64,000 bases of DNA, taken from NCBI GenBank assembly GCA_036245525.1, contig BTPG01000005.1, positions 205,928,030 to 205,992,029 on the forward strand, given 5' to 3'. The notes below the pieces were generated by a model, which saw only the letters and a list, made by a program, of their open reading frames with translations, searched no databases and had not been told where the DNA came from. Shown here in pieces: positions 50,701 to 61,885 of the stretch (the stretch's first letter is position 1; every line of letters begins with the position of its first letter). The translations under genes were made by a program, and so were the position numbers. Source of the DNA: Semisulcospira habei (lineage: Eukaryota; Mollusca; Gastropoda; Semisulcospiridae).

Positions 50701-50863
50701 ATATTTTTTTAAAACAGATCTATTCATTAAAAATATGAAAAGTTTAAAACAGCGTGTTGCTTATAAATGCAACGTCTGAGTCCAGACTTGTATAAAGTCT
50801 AATTTGCTTATAACAAGATCGAATATCACAAAAGCCGTATATACCAACAGTTGTTGTTTGTAG

Positions 50864-50915
<52 letters not shown>
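50864..50915 (+). repeat. Poly-T
   Basis: About 52 consecutive T. It may be the antisense poly-A tail of a retroposon, but no body was identified. Confidence 0.9.
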
Positions 50916-50917
<2 letters not shown>

Positions 50918-51051
50918 CGACAACACGCTCTCTATGTAAACTACTTCGCTGAAAACTAATTTTGAATACAAAGACAAAATTTACGGTCACCTGGTGATTT
51001 GTTATGTCCAACGGTTACCGTATTTGTCTGATGTGTGTTATATATGCTTGC

Positions 51052-51265
51052 CTAACCCTTTCAGCCCCGGATCCCTACAGCAGGAGATGGCTTGACCATG
51101 ATAATTCAAGGGTAGTGCCAGATTAGCTTGGCGCCTGAAGGCGCCAAGCTAATCTGGCACTACCCTTGAATTATCATGGTCAAGCCATCTCCTGCAACCG
51201 GTACATAGTCGTTAGGCAACACCTCCACAATTTGAAAAATGGGACCTTGGGGCTAAAAGGGTTAA
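51052..51265. mobile_element. Family B element, donor-like copy
   Basis: TAACCCTTTCAGCCCCGGAT at the left and GGGGCTAAAAGGGTTAA at the right. The arms ATAATTCAAGGGTAGTGCCA and TGGCACTACCCTTGAATTAT are exact, and GATGGCTTGACC pairs with GGTCAAGCCATC. The 30 bases to its right recur in inverted form at 48607. Confidence 0.92.
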
Positions 51266-51604
51266 ACGATTGACTTCTATCATCGTGGTGCTGACAACAA
51301 ACATGAAAATCCTGCGGGGACTCAAATGGACATGAAAGTGGCCTATATTGCAGTTTGTCGGTCGTCATGGTGTCATTGATAGTTGTCTGAGAATGTTGGA
51401 CATCAACAAGTCACAGACGGAGAAATAGTTACAGTTTTAAAGTCAGTTGCAGGTGGACGCAAATAGAAGTCGTGACACCTAAAACAGAGTATCGGGTAAT
51501 GACGGGAGAAGTAAGAGACGGTAGTGTATGTGATCAGGGCGCAGTCATTGAACGGACAAGGACCGTTCCCAGCTAAACGCATAGATTAGTATTTGGAGGA
51601 GTTC

Positions 51605-51606
<2 letters not shown>

Positions 51607-51698
<92 letters not shown>

Positions 51699-51711
51699 TA
51701 ACAATAATACA

Positions 51712-51764
<53 letters not shown>

Positions 51765-51765
51765 T
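51607..51765. repeat. (AAT)n followed by (ATT)n
   Basis: About 29 AAT units, a short break, then about 18 ATT units, giving a long A/T inverted repeat. Confidence 0.95.
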
Positions 51766-52108
51766 GCTACTACTACAGCGGTTTTTAAGGGCCCAAAGCG
51801 CTCCCGGAGCTTTCTCAACATTGCATACATTGCAACTGTTTGACGAATAACACCTTATATATTAACAAAGGCGTCACCCAAAGCCAAAAAATGCACTCAA
51901 TCAGATTAGCTCCAAGGGACGTAATTTTTCATTAAATTCTGAGAATGCTGTGCTAATGCCATGGAATTCCAGGCTGGTAAGCTTGCATTGTGTCATCAGG
52001 ACGTCAGCTGCCCTTTTAGTCTGTCAAAATTAGTCTGTTATCTTCCACTGCAACACCTCATAAAGCTTTAAGGATGCAATCCGCGCTGGAGGCGGCTTCT
52101 ATACTTAA

Positions 52109-52210
<102 letters not shown>

Positions 52211-52541
52211 GTGTTATAATGCCTCCTAACGAGTGGTTACGGTTGTTATTACGTTCATACCTGCGTGATTACACCACTGTGTGTCCGATTCACCACTGAA
52301 GCGTGTACACTGCTCAACACCTCCAAGCGTCACAGCCGAGGTAAAAAAGCTATTTTTTTATGGCTTTAAACTCCAGGTTCTCGAGCAAAACAGAAGATAG
52401 CTGGCGATCTGATGTAACGGCCTTTGTGGGGTTATGTCACAGTCAGGGGGCTGAATTAATCTGTCCGTGGGTAAAACGTGCAATCATGCTCGGATATCAA
52501 TTTAATAGGTTTTCTACGATCACCGCAGACGCATAGTTGGT

Positions 52542-52745
52542 TTAACTCATTCAGTCCGACTGTCGTATTTCCCAAATTTTGGAGGCGTCATCTAACGACT
52601 ATGCACCAGTTGCAGCAGATGGATCGACCCTGATAATTCAAGGGTAGTGCCAGATTAGCTTGGCGCCGACAGGCGCCAAGCTAATCTGGCACTACCCTTG
52701 AATTATCATGGTCGACCCACCTCCTGCTGTAGTGGGTAAGTCGGC
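52542..52745. mobile_element. Family B element
   Basis: TTAACTCATTCAGTCCGACT starts the unit. The core at 52617-52719 has exact arms CAAGGGTAGTGCCAGATTAG and CTAATCTGGCACTACCCTTG around GGCGCC(GACA)GGCGCC. The right end has lost its TTAA. Confidence 0.9.
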
Positions 52746-52819
52746 AATGCTGGATTTTCCTCTCCGTGAGACATGACAAGCCCTATGTAGTTTTCGTGGC
52801 TTGCAAGACGTCAAGCCTT

Positions 52820-53080
52820 ATGAACCCTTTCTCTCCTGAGAAAAAGTGAACGCTATCCAACCGCAAGAGACATAGATCCTCATGAGCCCCGAGGTTGTAT
52901 GCTTCTTGCTGAGACCAATGTGTGTCCATTTTTCTTGGACGGTTTTTGACTTTTGGGCGCTGAATGAAGAAAGATTTATTTCAGCAACAAAAATGCACGT
53001 ACAGTGTGACAGGGGAGGAGGAATAGTGGTTTCAGACCTTGTGCTTACACCCGGGCACGTGATGCTGGTAGGCCCACACA
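52820..53080 (+). mobile_element. Family A element, right arm deleted
   Basis: CCCTTTCTCTCCTGAGAAAA and GCAAGAGACATAGATCCTCA are followed by a jump to GAGGTTGTATGCTTCTTGCT. The body CGGTTTTTGACTTTTGGGCG matches other A copies. Confidence 0.78.
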
Positions 53081-53605
53081 GCAAAACCTGTGCTGAGCGG
53101 CCAGCCTATGAGAGACCACCTGTCATTAAGCGGACCATCGTTTAGGCAAAGAAGTGCCAACGGTGAAAGAAACACGCTTAGAAAAGACAGTTGCAACGCA
53201 ATTTATTTCAAGTACCATTCCAGGGCACAGCTCCTCAGTCCTTTTTCATCTGCAAGCGGCATATGTTTTCATGAACCCCTGCGTTCGCAGGGGTTCATGA
53301 AAATATATGCCTCTTGTTGGTAGAGATAGGATCAATTTAGACAGTTACAACAAAATAACTTGTGTTGTAACTGTTTTTTTCTAAGCGTGTTTCTTTCTCC
53401 GTTGGCTACGTCTTTGCATTTTACACGCTTGGCGATCACCTTTTTTGGGCTGGATTTCATCAATTAGGTGGCTGTCGCTACCTGAGTGATGGTCTTCGAT
53501 GACAGGTGACGCTTGTTTGCACTCCAAGACTTATCAAGAGAGGGCAACTAAGACCATTCTTTTAATTGCAAAAAAAAGGCGGTTTCTCAAGATAGCTTTT
53601 ACTGC
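53080..53605. mobile_element. M-like element with nested L and A palindromes
   Basis: AAAACCTGTGCTGAGCGGCC at the left and GGCGGTTTCTCAAGATAGCT at the right resemble M ends. L arms CCAACGGTGAAAGAAACACG (53158) and GCGTGTTTCTTTCTCCGTTG (53385) lie inside, and an A palindrome at 53252-53317 sits within the L arms. Confidence 0.68.
53252..53317. repeat. A palindrome, diverged subtype
   Basis: GGCATATGTTTTCATGAACC and GGTTCATGAAAATATATGCC: TTTTCATGAACC/GGTTCATGAAAA differs from the family in both arms. Confidence 0.92.
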
Positions 53606-53905
53606 ATCAAACCGCAGCTGCAGGGTTTTTTCCACATCACCCGCCCACAAACATACTGCATGTTGCAATACAGGGCCATTACAGGTCCAACACGCACGGA
53701 CACTAACACCTGATGCGACAAGTATGCACCTGAGTCATCGGCTACAGACATGCAACTACACGACCTCATCGTCCAAGAAACACGGACATAAATTGGACTG
53801 ACATAACCCTTATCAAACTGAGGCTAAAAGCTTCAAATTTATACACTGCCATCTGCAAGCTACATTATAGTACTTACAAATAAGGATATAGACCAATGGC
53901 TTTAT

Positions 53906-53962
53906 TTTTTGCCAGAATAGCTTGGCGCCTAGCTATTCTGGCACTACCCTTGAACTATTTGA
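53906..53962. repeat. B deletion derivative
   Basis: TTTGCCAGAATAGCTTGGCG goes straight to CCTAGCTATTCTGGCACTAC, leaving a short perfect hairpin. Confidence 0.78.
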
Positions 53963-54046
53963 GTCAAACTTATTTCACACACGTGTGTATTCCGAATGAT
54001 AAGGGTTAAACATCTTGCCATCAGAGAGACCCCGGCGCTATGTGGA

Positions 54047-54112
54047 TCATTGTGCGCTGGTCTATAATTTTAAACCTTACGGCTCGAGACAGTTAGGTCC
54101 ATAATCACAGAT
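54047..54112. repeat. G palindrome, diverged
   Basis: TATAATTTTAAACCTTACGG pairs loosely with AGGTCCATAATCACAGA. Confidence 0.55.
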
Positions 54113-54376
54113 TTGCAGACTCGAGAGTTTCTGTGCATTTATATGATGCAACCTACCAGCACTGAGGAGATCTGCTGGGTTCAGGTCTTGAAAATGGAGG
54201 TGTTTCAGCCTAAGATGAAGGTTTGTTACTGCGTGCATACCAAAATAAAGTGAGAATTAGTGGGCTGATGACGTCAGTCTGATCAGGATTTCATAGCGGG
54301 GATTGGCACCGTGACTACGTCATCAACGTTTGTGTATCTGCAGCTGCCTTATATGGTACTCACGACACAACATCCT

Positions 54377-54377
<1 letters not shown>

Positions 54378-54474
<97 letters not shown>

Positions 54475-54480
54475 TGTGTT
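54378..54480 (+). repeat. (GT)n microsatellite
   Basis: About 50 GT units with two single-base interruptions. Confidence 0.97.
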
Positions 54481-54505
54481 TAACAGCTCTTTATTTCAAA
54501 TTTTG

Positions 54506-54730
54506 TTAAACCCTTTCATTCAGTCACTGCTGAGAAAAGTGAACACAATCGAACTGCGAGAGACGTAAATCCTCATGAGCGCAGGCGACAGCGGGGGCTC
54601 CGTGAGGATCTACGCCTCTTGCTGAGACCAATTTGTATCCATGTCCCTTGGACGGTGGTGGCTTTTGGTGATTGAATAAACCAAGATTTTTAGACACAAA
54701 GTACGCGTCGATTGGCAGAGAAAAGGTTAA
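54506..54730 (+). mobile_element. Family A element, complete, 225 bp
   Basis: TTAAACCCTTTCATTCAGTC at the left and GGCAGAGAAAAGGTTAA at the right. The core at 54556-54622 has AAATCCTCATGAGCG and mismatches. The body GACCAATTTGTATCCATGTC, CTTGGACGGTGGTGGCTTTT and AACCAAGATTTTTAGACACA is the clearest version of the A right flank. Confidence 0.9.
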
Positions 54731-54804
54731 TGACTAAGACTATCCTTTGCAATCAAACAGTGGAAGCTGACCAACAGCATTCCAAATACACTCATTCAGC
54801 CTTA

Positions 54805-55016
54805 GCTCATTCTACCCCAACACCGAAATCCTTAAATGTTGCCGTTGTCCTCTGAAGACTGCATTGCAGTGCAGGACACAGATCGACCATGATAGTTCAA
54901 GGGTGATGCCAGAATAGCTTGGCGCCCATGGGCGCCAAGCTATTCTGGCATCACCCTTGAACTATCATGGTCGATCCTTGTCTTCCTGAGGTGTGCCTGG
55001 GGCAGAATGAGTTAAC
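54805..55016. mobile_element. Family B element, B2 flanks
   Basis: TTAGCTCATTCTACCCCAAC at the left and GGGGCAGAATGAGTTAA at the right. The arms CAAGGGTGATGCCAGAATAG and CTATTCTGGCATCACCCTTG are exact, and GATCGACCATGATAG pairs with CTATCATGGTCGATC. Confidence 0.93.
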
Positions 55017-55077
55017 ACTCAACAGTAGGAGATGGATCTGATTTCAAGGGAAATTTACGGCTAGAGCCGTATTAGTG

Positions 55078-55165
55078 CATGATAGTTCAAGGGTAGTGCC
55101 AGATTAGCTTGGCGCCTCCGGCGCCGAGCTAATCTGGCACCACCCTTGAACTATCGCGGCTGATC
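55078..55165. repeat. B palindrome
   Basis: GATAGTTCAAGGGTAGTGCC and GGCACCACCCTTGAACTATC pair with one mismatch. The loop is GGCGCCTCCGGCGCC. Confidence 0.9.
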
Positions 55166-55371
55166 GTGTTCGACGAAGTTGTGTCTGGTGGTATAAAAAA
55201 AAACCCACATTATTTTTGTGGCTGCAGGAATCAAATTACGATGAAATGAAAATACGACTTTTCAGAGGAGCAAATGCTTTATTTTAAATACAAAATGATG
55301 CCTGAAATAGCTCATAGATCAAATGGCTGACATTTCATTTGTTCGCTCGTTTCGAGACCTCGCTCCATTTT

Positions 55372-55405
55372 GCAAAAGTCATAGATTCTCGTGAGCCCCA
55401 ACGGA
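55372..55405. repeat. A half-palindrome
   Basis: GCAAAAGTCATAGATTCTCG and TGAGCCCC are present without a right arm. Confidence 0.6.
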
Positions 55406-55501
55406 TGCAGCTGCCAATCTCAGCACAAGAATAATTCAACGCAGATTCAGCTACATGAGCCATATCTGCTTAGATACACTGTAGTAGGTAAAGGCCATCC
55501 A

Positions 55502-55545
55502 AAGCGCAAAAGGCCATCGGGCTGACGTCTTGCGCGTTGGATTCT
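55502..55545. repeat. D deletion derivative
   Basis: AAGCGCAAAAGGCCATCGGG, CTGACGTC runs directly into TTGCGCGTTGG. Most of the inner palindrome is gone. Confidence 0.7.
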
Positions 55546-55598
55546 GCTTCAACGTCATGAAGTTACATTACGAGTGAAGCACGCGCAGGTTTCATTAT

Positions 55599-55650
55599 TG
55601 AGTGGTGTGTGGTGTGGTGTGGTGTAGTGTAGTGTAGTGTGGTGTGGTGT

Positions 55651-55718
<68 letters not shown>

Positions 55719-56085
55719 TGTGTGAATGCGTGTATACGTGCGTGTGAGTGAGTGTGTGCGTGTGTGTATGTGTGTGTGTGCACACGCGCGCGCGCGTATG
55801 TGTGTGTGTGTGCGTGCGAGTGTTTCTGTGTGTGTGTGTGTGTGTATGCATGCGTGCGCGATGCATGTGCTTGTGTGTGTGTGTGTGTGCGTGCGTGTGC
55901 GCGTGTGTATGCGTGGGTGGGTGTGAGTGTATGTGTGTGTATGTGTGTGAGTGTGCGCGCGTGTGTGTGTGTGTGCGTGCATGCATGCCTGTGCTTGTAC
56001 GTGTAGTGCGTGCGTGCTTGCGTGCCTGCGTGCGTGTGTGTTTGCGTCTGTGTCTGTGTGTGCGTGCGTGTGCTTGTTTCAGAGT
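55599..56085 (+). repeat. Long GT-rich microsatellite
   Basis: GTGTGGTGTAGT units, then GT and GTGC units over nearly 500 bases. Long frames across it are low complexity. Confidence 0.95.
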
Positions 56086-56202
56086 GCTTGTGTATGGAAA
56101 AGGGATTGATCTTAAAAGCCTTGTTATCTGCAAAAATAAGATGACAGAATCCCTTGCCATATTCTTAACCCCAGAGACAAGGCGATTTCTACCCACCTAC
56201 CT

Positions 56203-56268
56203 GCAAGAGACATAAATCCTCATGAGCCCCCGCGACAGCGGGGGCTCATGAGGATTTATGTCTCTTGT
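56203..56268. repeat. A palindrome (AAATCCTC subtype)
   Basis: GCAAGAGACATAAATCCTCA and TGAGGATTTATGTCTCTTGT: AAATCC/GGATTT is in both arms. The right body CACGCGAAAGTCGGCGTGCA matches the copy at 24963, defining a subfamily. Confidence 0.92.
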
Positions 56269-56269
56269 T

Positions 56270-56680
56270 AGTAATCTGTTCGTTATGTCTATTTTTTGTC
56301 CCATCACACCTGCACTTTTCACGCGAAAGTCGGCGTGCATATAGTGGTTCCAGACACGAAATTCCTGATCATTGGAGAGATGGGAAAATCGCGAAAGGCC
56401 TTACGTAAAATCCTGAACACCTTTGCTAAGTGCATGACTTATGAATGAAAATCTGGAAAACCCCGCCGAAGCGGCCCACCTGTATTTCGCAAGTCGTGGT
56501 GAGGTCACCCGCAATACCCGGAGCACCAGCAGACTATCTAATCATTGTAACTTTGTTGTTGTTGGCATCCTTCTGTCTCGGAAGACAATGGAGTATATGT
56601 GCTTGCTGGGTCAGTCCGTTTTTAAGATTTGCAGTGCCTGCTGTGACTAATCAGTCCAATGCGAGAGTCTGTTGCATTTG
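56270..56680. other. No gene recognised
   Basis: The first part is the body of the A subfamily element. The remainder up to the retroelement region is unassigned. Confidence 0.4.
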
Positions 56681-56991
56681 CTACAGGCGAAGCCTGTGAC
56701 TGTGACCCCTCCAGGGCGCAAACCTGGGCGAAGTGTATGGAGATCTGGGATGCCCAGTCGTCAGGATCCCCCTCTCGGCCTTGCTGATGTAGTCCAAAAG
56801 GAATGCAAAGCAGTACGTTTGGCCCCAGTTTGGCTGCAGGAGCTGCCGGAACAGCGCGTGAATACAGGCAGCTGTCCGCCTTCGGGGCTCCACTCCTGAT
56901 TTGAAGGGTTTACTCCCCCACATTTGGCCGTTGGATCAAGCCTGATCTCCTCCGTCCTTTAGCCGTTGGCTGTCAGAGACAGTTCATCCGC

Positions 56992-57594
56992 CTAGTGGTG
57001 CAGTGTGAACACCCCACCCTCCACCCCCACGTGGTTTAGCCCACCAGCTGAGTTGGTTTGCCGGGGTGTGGCGCTTGGAGCCAGCACGTGAAAGATTAAA
57101 GAGATGGATGAGGACCAGTGATGCCCGTCCGTTCTATGTAGTGGGACGAATGGGGTGACGAATGCGGATTTCAGTTTCGCCTCTTCAGTCAGAGGTATCT
57201 GCCAGAATCCTGAGGTAAGGTCTATGGTGGAAATCACCTTGGCATTTCTAACACTATCTAGTACCTCATCAATACAGGGCATGGGAAAAGGGTTAAACTC
57301 GGTCACCTGGTTCAGCGCCCTATAATCCGCACAGAAACGAAGGGTGCCATCGGCTTTCTTCACGACAACGATGGGTGTGGCGTAAGGGCTGATTGACGGT
57401 CTCACGATACCCATGTCTACCATGCGGTTCAACTCCTCAATACTAGCTCTAGCTGACTGAGCTATTCTGTACGGCCTTCTGTGCACTGGCGGGGAGTTTC
57501 CCATCTTCACGTCGTGCTTAATGAGGGACGTTCTGCCCGGTACGTCAGACAATACGACCTTAAAATCATTGTAACTAAATGCCGGAGTATTCAG
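56992..57594 (-). pseudogene. Ty3/gypsy reverse transcriptase fragment
   Basis: On the minus strand the sequence reads SYNDFKVVLSDVPGRTSLIK, HRRPYRIAQSARASIEELNR, MGIVRPSISPYATPIVVVKK, ADGTLRFCADYRALNQVTEF, STIDLTSGFWQIPLTEEAKL and SAFVTPF. This is the N-terminal half of a Ty3/gypsy reverse transcriptase. It then departs from the family, before the catalytic YxDD region. The upstream end stops exactly at a TTAA (57595-57598) where a family A hairpin element begins. No LTRs were recognised. Confidence 0.82.
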
Positions 57595-57705
57595 TTAACC
57601 CATCATGTGCTAGAGAACAGCTACCAATGTCCTAAAGCAAGAGGGTATGGATCCTCATGAACCCCTGCAGATGCGGGGGCTCATAAGGATCTACGCCTCT
57701 TGCTG
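57595..57705 (+). mobile_element. Family A element abutting the gypsy fragment
   Basis: TTAACCCATCATGTGCTAGA starts at the end of the gypsy frame. The core at 57637-57703 pairs GGATCCTCATGAACCCCTGC with GCGGGGGCTCATAAGGATCT. It is followed by (TAA)n. Confidence 0.82.
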
Positions 57706-57707
57706 AC

Positions 57708-57750
<43 letters not shown>
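57706..57750 (+). repeat. (TAA)n
   Basis: About 14 units directly after the A palindrome. Confidence 0.93.
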
Positions 57751-57752
<2 letters not shown>

Positions 57753-57792
57753 ATGGTATTATTATAGCGCATTTCTCATATTTATATAATAT

Positions 57793-57795
<3 letters not shown>

Positions 57796-57872
<77 letters not shown>
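57796..57872. repeat. (CT)n(AG)n mirror palindrome
   Basis: About 22 CT units followed by about 16 AG units, a perfect dinucleotide inverted repeat. Confidence 0.95.
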
Positions 57873-57875
<3 letters not shown>

Positions 57876-59810
57876 TGCAGGGGATGTGTACAGAAATACC
57901 GTAGAAATTACTCGAAAGTCTGAGAGAAAAAGTACGTTTTTACCTTTGCTTTGAACTGCGTAAGGGTGGAGTGGTTAATATAAAGTGCTCAGCGACGGTA
58001 ACTTACACAGACACAAATTTTAGACAATAGCGTTAAAGAGGTTAAAACTACTGCAGGAATTCGACTGATGTTCGATTGTTTCTCGGATGCGATTTTTGAC
58101 AGTAATTAATGTTACGTGTTGAGTCGTAGTCGTAGTATGATATCACACAAGACGCACGCACGTAAGGTTCTTTTTAAAGAAACTTCATTCAGCTGCAACC
58201 CGTCACACGTGGCTTCAGGTTGTAGACAATACTGGAGTAACAGTTCCAACAATACTTTATTTCAGCAATGCGATCTCCACACAATGCATTCCCAAATGCA
58301 CCAACACTGATACAATATCTCCTATCCGAATGTCAATACTGGCGACACAATGTTTCTCATACAACGTACACCACCGTTACGCTGCGTCTCTCACGATGTA
58401 CACCCTATACGGGCCACGTACCTACGATAAACTGTGTGTCCCTACAACTGACAATGCATGACAATGTACACACGTGCTTCCTAGCACCATCTTTTATAGT
58501 AAAACAACTTTCCAGAAAAATCCAAGAAATTCACACAACGCAACCAATCAGAACAGAACACGTAACTGAAGCTCATAAATATTAATTAAAAAAATTTAAA
58601 GAAAACTTTCTAGAATAACTACAATAGTCTACACAAATTTGACTGCTAATTTCAGCCGCAAATCCCAGTGCGTTATGACATCAAACAAAAGTATGGCAGA
58701 CAATTCACGATCTTGCCTACACTTTCTGGAAGCTTCACGATCTTTCGTAACATACCGAACTGCTGATAATTTCACGCGTACAGAAAACAACTAAGAGTAT
58801 TTGAGCGGCAATAATACTGTTGCTAAATGTTGCTTACTCTTTGACGTCACATGTACGAGGTTACTAGACAGCGCGACCTTGTTCGAACGTACTGGTTTAT
58901 TCTCAGCGAATCTACGCATAAAAAAAGTCGACCGCTCTTCTCCGTGCAACTTTGCTAGAAACTTCCGGACTAATCTTAGCGTATCATAACAAAGCCAATT
59001 CCGCTCTCTGCGCGAACGATAGAGAATCTTACTGAAAAGGTACGTGATTCGTAACCAAGATAGCTCAAATAAATGTCGGATCGTTTCCTATGATTAACAC
59101 ATGCATGCTCTCACAGAACAACACAACCACAATCGTAACAATTAATTTGATTAATGTATCAGTAAACCTTTATGTTCTTTTGATTCTGTCTTTCGTAATG
59201 CCTGAGGTTTCACAATTCAAACTGTACTTCATTTCAGTGCATTTAAAAACGACACCAGATCACGAAGTTATAATTGCATCGGATTCATTACATCGTTTCA
59301 CAAGCACAATTTCTGCTGACTCTCTGTCCTAAACAGACAAGCAAAAGAAATGCGACGTTTTTGGAATCATTGCAAGCAGGATAGTGTTTTCGATGATTTC
59401 AAAAATGTCGCATTTATTTGCTCTTCGGTATGCATGTAAGCAACCCGACTCTGCTTCAACAATAGATCGTTTGACATCGGAGCGCAAGTTTTTCTCAAAT
59501 ATATCTGCAAAGAAACACTGTTCTATTCCAGTCGGTCTTAAAACAAATATCATTCAGTGAAAGCTGGCCTAATACGATTTACTTTAAGAAACTCGAACAA
59601 TGTCATTTTTGCTGTACGGTCGTACAAATTCGGATTTCTTTTCATAAAATATCTTATTTATATCCCTAAATGTGCCCCAGATATATTAAGCCCAGCATTA
59701 GAAAGATCCATATTCACGTGAATTGGCCAAGTTTTTAAACATGAAACAGCGCAGACGTACATAAACTCTGCACGCTTGACTTCAGTATTAAAGTCTGCCG
59801 GGGCTCTATT
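57873..59810. other. No gene recognised in ~1.9 kb
   Basis: AT-leaning sequence without hairpin elements, unlike the rest of the window. Open frames of 60-105 codons show no family resemblance. It could be an untranslated region or a degraded element. Confidence 0.4.
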
Positions 59811-59861
59811 TCTTTCTTTCTTTCTTTCTATCTATCTATCATCTATCATCTATCATCTATC

Positions 59862-59899
<38 letters not shown>

Positions 59900-59943
59900 T
59901 CTAATCTAATCTAATCTAATCTAATCTAATCTAATCTAATCTA

Positions 59944-60010
<67 letters not shown>
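59811..60010 (+). repeat. (TTTC)n, (TATC)n, (TAATC)n array
   Basis: TTTCTTTC, ATCTATCATCTATC, TCTAATCTAA and TATC blocks. On the minus strand it is the tandem 3' tail of the decayed LINE that ends at 60013. Confidence 0.93.
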
Positions 60011-60012
60011 CC

Positions 60013-61780
60013 GTAGTCTTGCCGACCGTTGGGGCACCACTGATGACTTGGCAACCAGCTCCCTCCATTCCTCTCTGTTCTCTGCCCTTCTTAGTGTATC
60101 GTCCAGCTTCGGTCCTGTCCACTCTGAGATATTGTCCTCCCATCTTTTCCTCTGTCTTCCTCTCCTTCGTCCTCCGTGCACAGTGCCTTGCAGGATTGTT
60201 TTGACAATCCCTGCTGAACGCGTGACATACCCATACCACTTCAGTTTGCGTTTTTTTTCACAGTGGCTAATAGGTCTTTATAGGGCCCGATGGCTTGCCT
60301 GATTCTGCTTCCCACTTCCTCGTTCGTGATGTGATCTCTGTATGAAATGCCAAGCAGCCTTCGAAAACATCTAATTTCAGTAGCATGTATCTTTCTTTCA
60401 AGGTCTGTTGTGAGGGTCCATAACTCACAGGCATATAAGAACACTGAGATGACTAAGGAGCGCATCGATCTGATCTTGGAGCAGAGTGTGACGTTTCTGT
60501 CCTTCCTTATGGTCTTCAATCTTGTCAGTGCTGTTGTTGTCTGCGCAATCCTGGACATCATTTTTCTAGTTTTGATCCCTCATCTGTCACGATGGCTCCT
60601 AAGTATTTGAATTTATTAACTGTTTCCAGTTTTTGGCCTCCAGTCATGATGCCAGTGCCAAAGCCACTGGTGTTATTGGTCATCAGTTTGGTCTTCTCTG
60701 CACCGATTTCCATCCCAAACGCAATGGCTGTACTGTCCAGCTTTTCCACCCGCTGAGCTAGCTCCTTCTCTGTTCCTGCAAGGTCATCAATGCCGTCCGC
60801 AAAGCGCAAGTTCGTGATTGTTCTGCCTCCAATTCTGACAGTTCCTTCATGATCTTTCAGAGCGTCTGTCATGATTCTTTCCAGGAAGATGTTGAAAAAA
60901 GTAGGTGAGAGCAAGCAGCCTTGTCTGACTCCGACTGTTGTCCTAAACCAATTTCCTATTTTGCCGTTGAAGCAGACTGCGCTAGTGGCCTTGTTGTAAA
61001 GGTTTTCTATGACTTTGATCAGGTTGGCATTGATGGTGTACAGCTTCATGGTGGACCAAAGGGCTGCATGCCACACCCTGTCAAACGCCTTCTTAAAGTC
61101 TACAAAGACATGATAGAGGTCTTGCTGGTGCTAGAGGTACCTCTCACAGGAACTGTGCTGCGTCCTGGTCTGAAGCCTGCCTCTTCCTCAGCTATGATTT
61201 TCTCTGCCTGTAGCTTCAGCCTGTTCAGTAGGATCTTTAACATGACTTTGCTTGGGCGGCATATAAGACTGATCGTGCGATAATTCTGGCATTGTTGTAA
61301 GTTGCCTTTTTTTGAGAGTTATTATAAGTGATTGGGTCCATGGTGTGGGCGAATCCCCTGACTGCCAGATCTTATTGCAGATTGTTAGTAAGGCGCTTAT
61401 CATGTCTTCTGCCCCCTTCTTGGATTAGCTCTGCAGGGATGTTGTCTGCTCCTGCTGCCTTCCCTTTTTTCATCGACCGCCGTGAGATGGCCTTAGTCGC
61501 CTGCTCGGCGTTAAACACCAATAATCTAATTTAATCTTTTTTCATCGACTTCACTGCAGCCTCTACTATTTCTCGGAGGATGGGACAGTTGCCATTGTTG
61601 GTCACTGGTGGGTTGCCAAGTAGGCGTGGGTCCCCTTTAGCTCGATGGTTGTACAAATCTGAGCAGTACTCTGTCTATCTCTTCAGTATGTCTTGGTCTT
61701 CCGTACGACAGTTCCCTTCACTATCTTGAATGATCGAGGAGCGTCCTTGTTTTACACTAGTCAGGTCTTTCAACAGCTGG
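60013..61780 (-). pseudogene. Decayed LINE reverse transcriptase, several frameshifts
   Basis: Read on the minus strand from 61775, pieces of a second LINE appear in order: YQLLKDLTSVKQGRSSIIQD, then LREIVEAAVKSMKK, GKAAGADNIPAELIQEGG, EDMISALLTICNKIWQSGD, VGVRQGCLLSPTFFNIFLER, LRFADGIDDLAGTEKEL, FKYLGAIVTDEGS, and KIRSMRSLVISVFLYACELW. Frame changes and in-frame stops separate them. The catalytic FADD has become FADG. A 59-bp insert with a 13-bp duplication sits at 61478-61536. The 5' end stops near a poly-T run at about 61785. The 3' end abuts a long (TAGA)n tail at 60010. Confidence 0.8.
61478..61536. mobile_element. 59-bp mini-retroposon with 13-bp target duplication
   Basis: The insert starts CGCCGTGAGATGGCCTTAGT and contains CTGCTCGGCGTTAAACACC and an AATCTAATTTAATC tail. 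It is flanked by identical TTTTTTCATCGAC at 61465-61477 and 61537-61549. It interrupts the decayed minus-strand LINE. A second copy with its own duplication lies at 31644-31700. Confidence 0.8.
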
Positions 61781-61885
61781 TATGCTTTTTTTTTTTTTTT
61801 TTTTTTTTGCTATTATTTTTGTTCAGATTTTCTTCTACATGTTTACACTGATCTTCAATCAGGGGCTCTATTTAGGGTACTGAAA

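Noticed and set aside
55555..56215. 213-codon His/Thr-rich frame and antisense partners
   Set aside because: A microsatellite translation with no other support.
61730..61885. N-terminal 52 codons of the long LINE frame
   Set aside because: They translate poly-T and the antisense edge of the neighbouring LINE. Family-like sequence only begins after the ATG at 61886.
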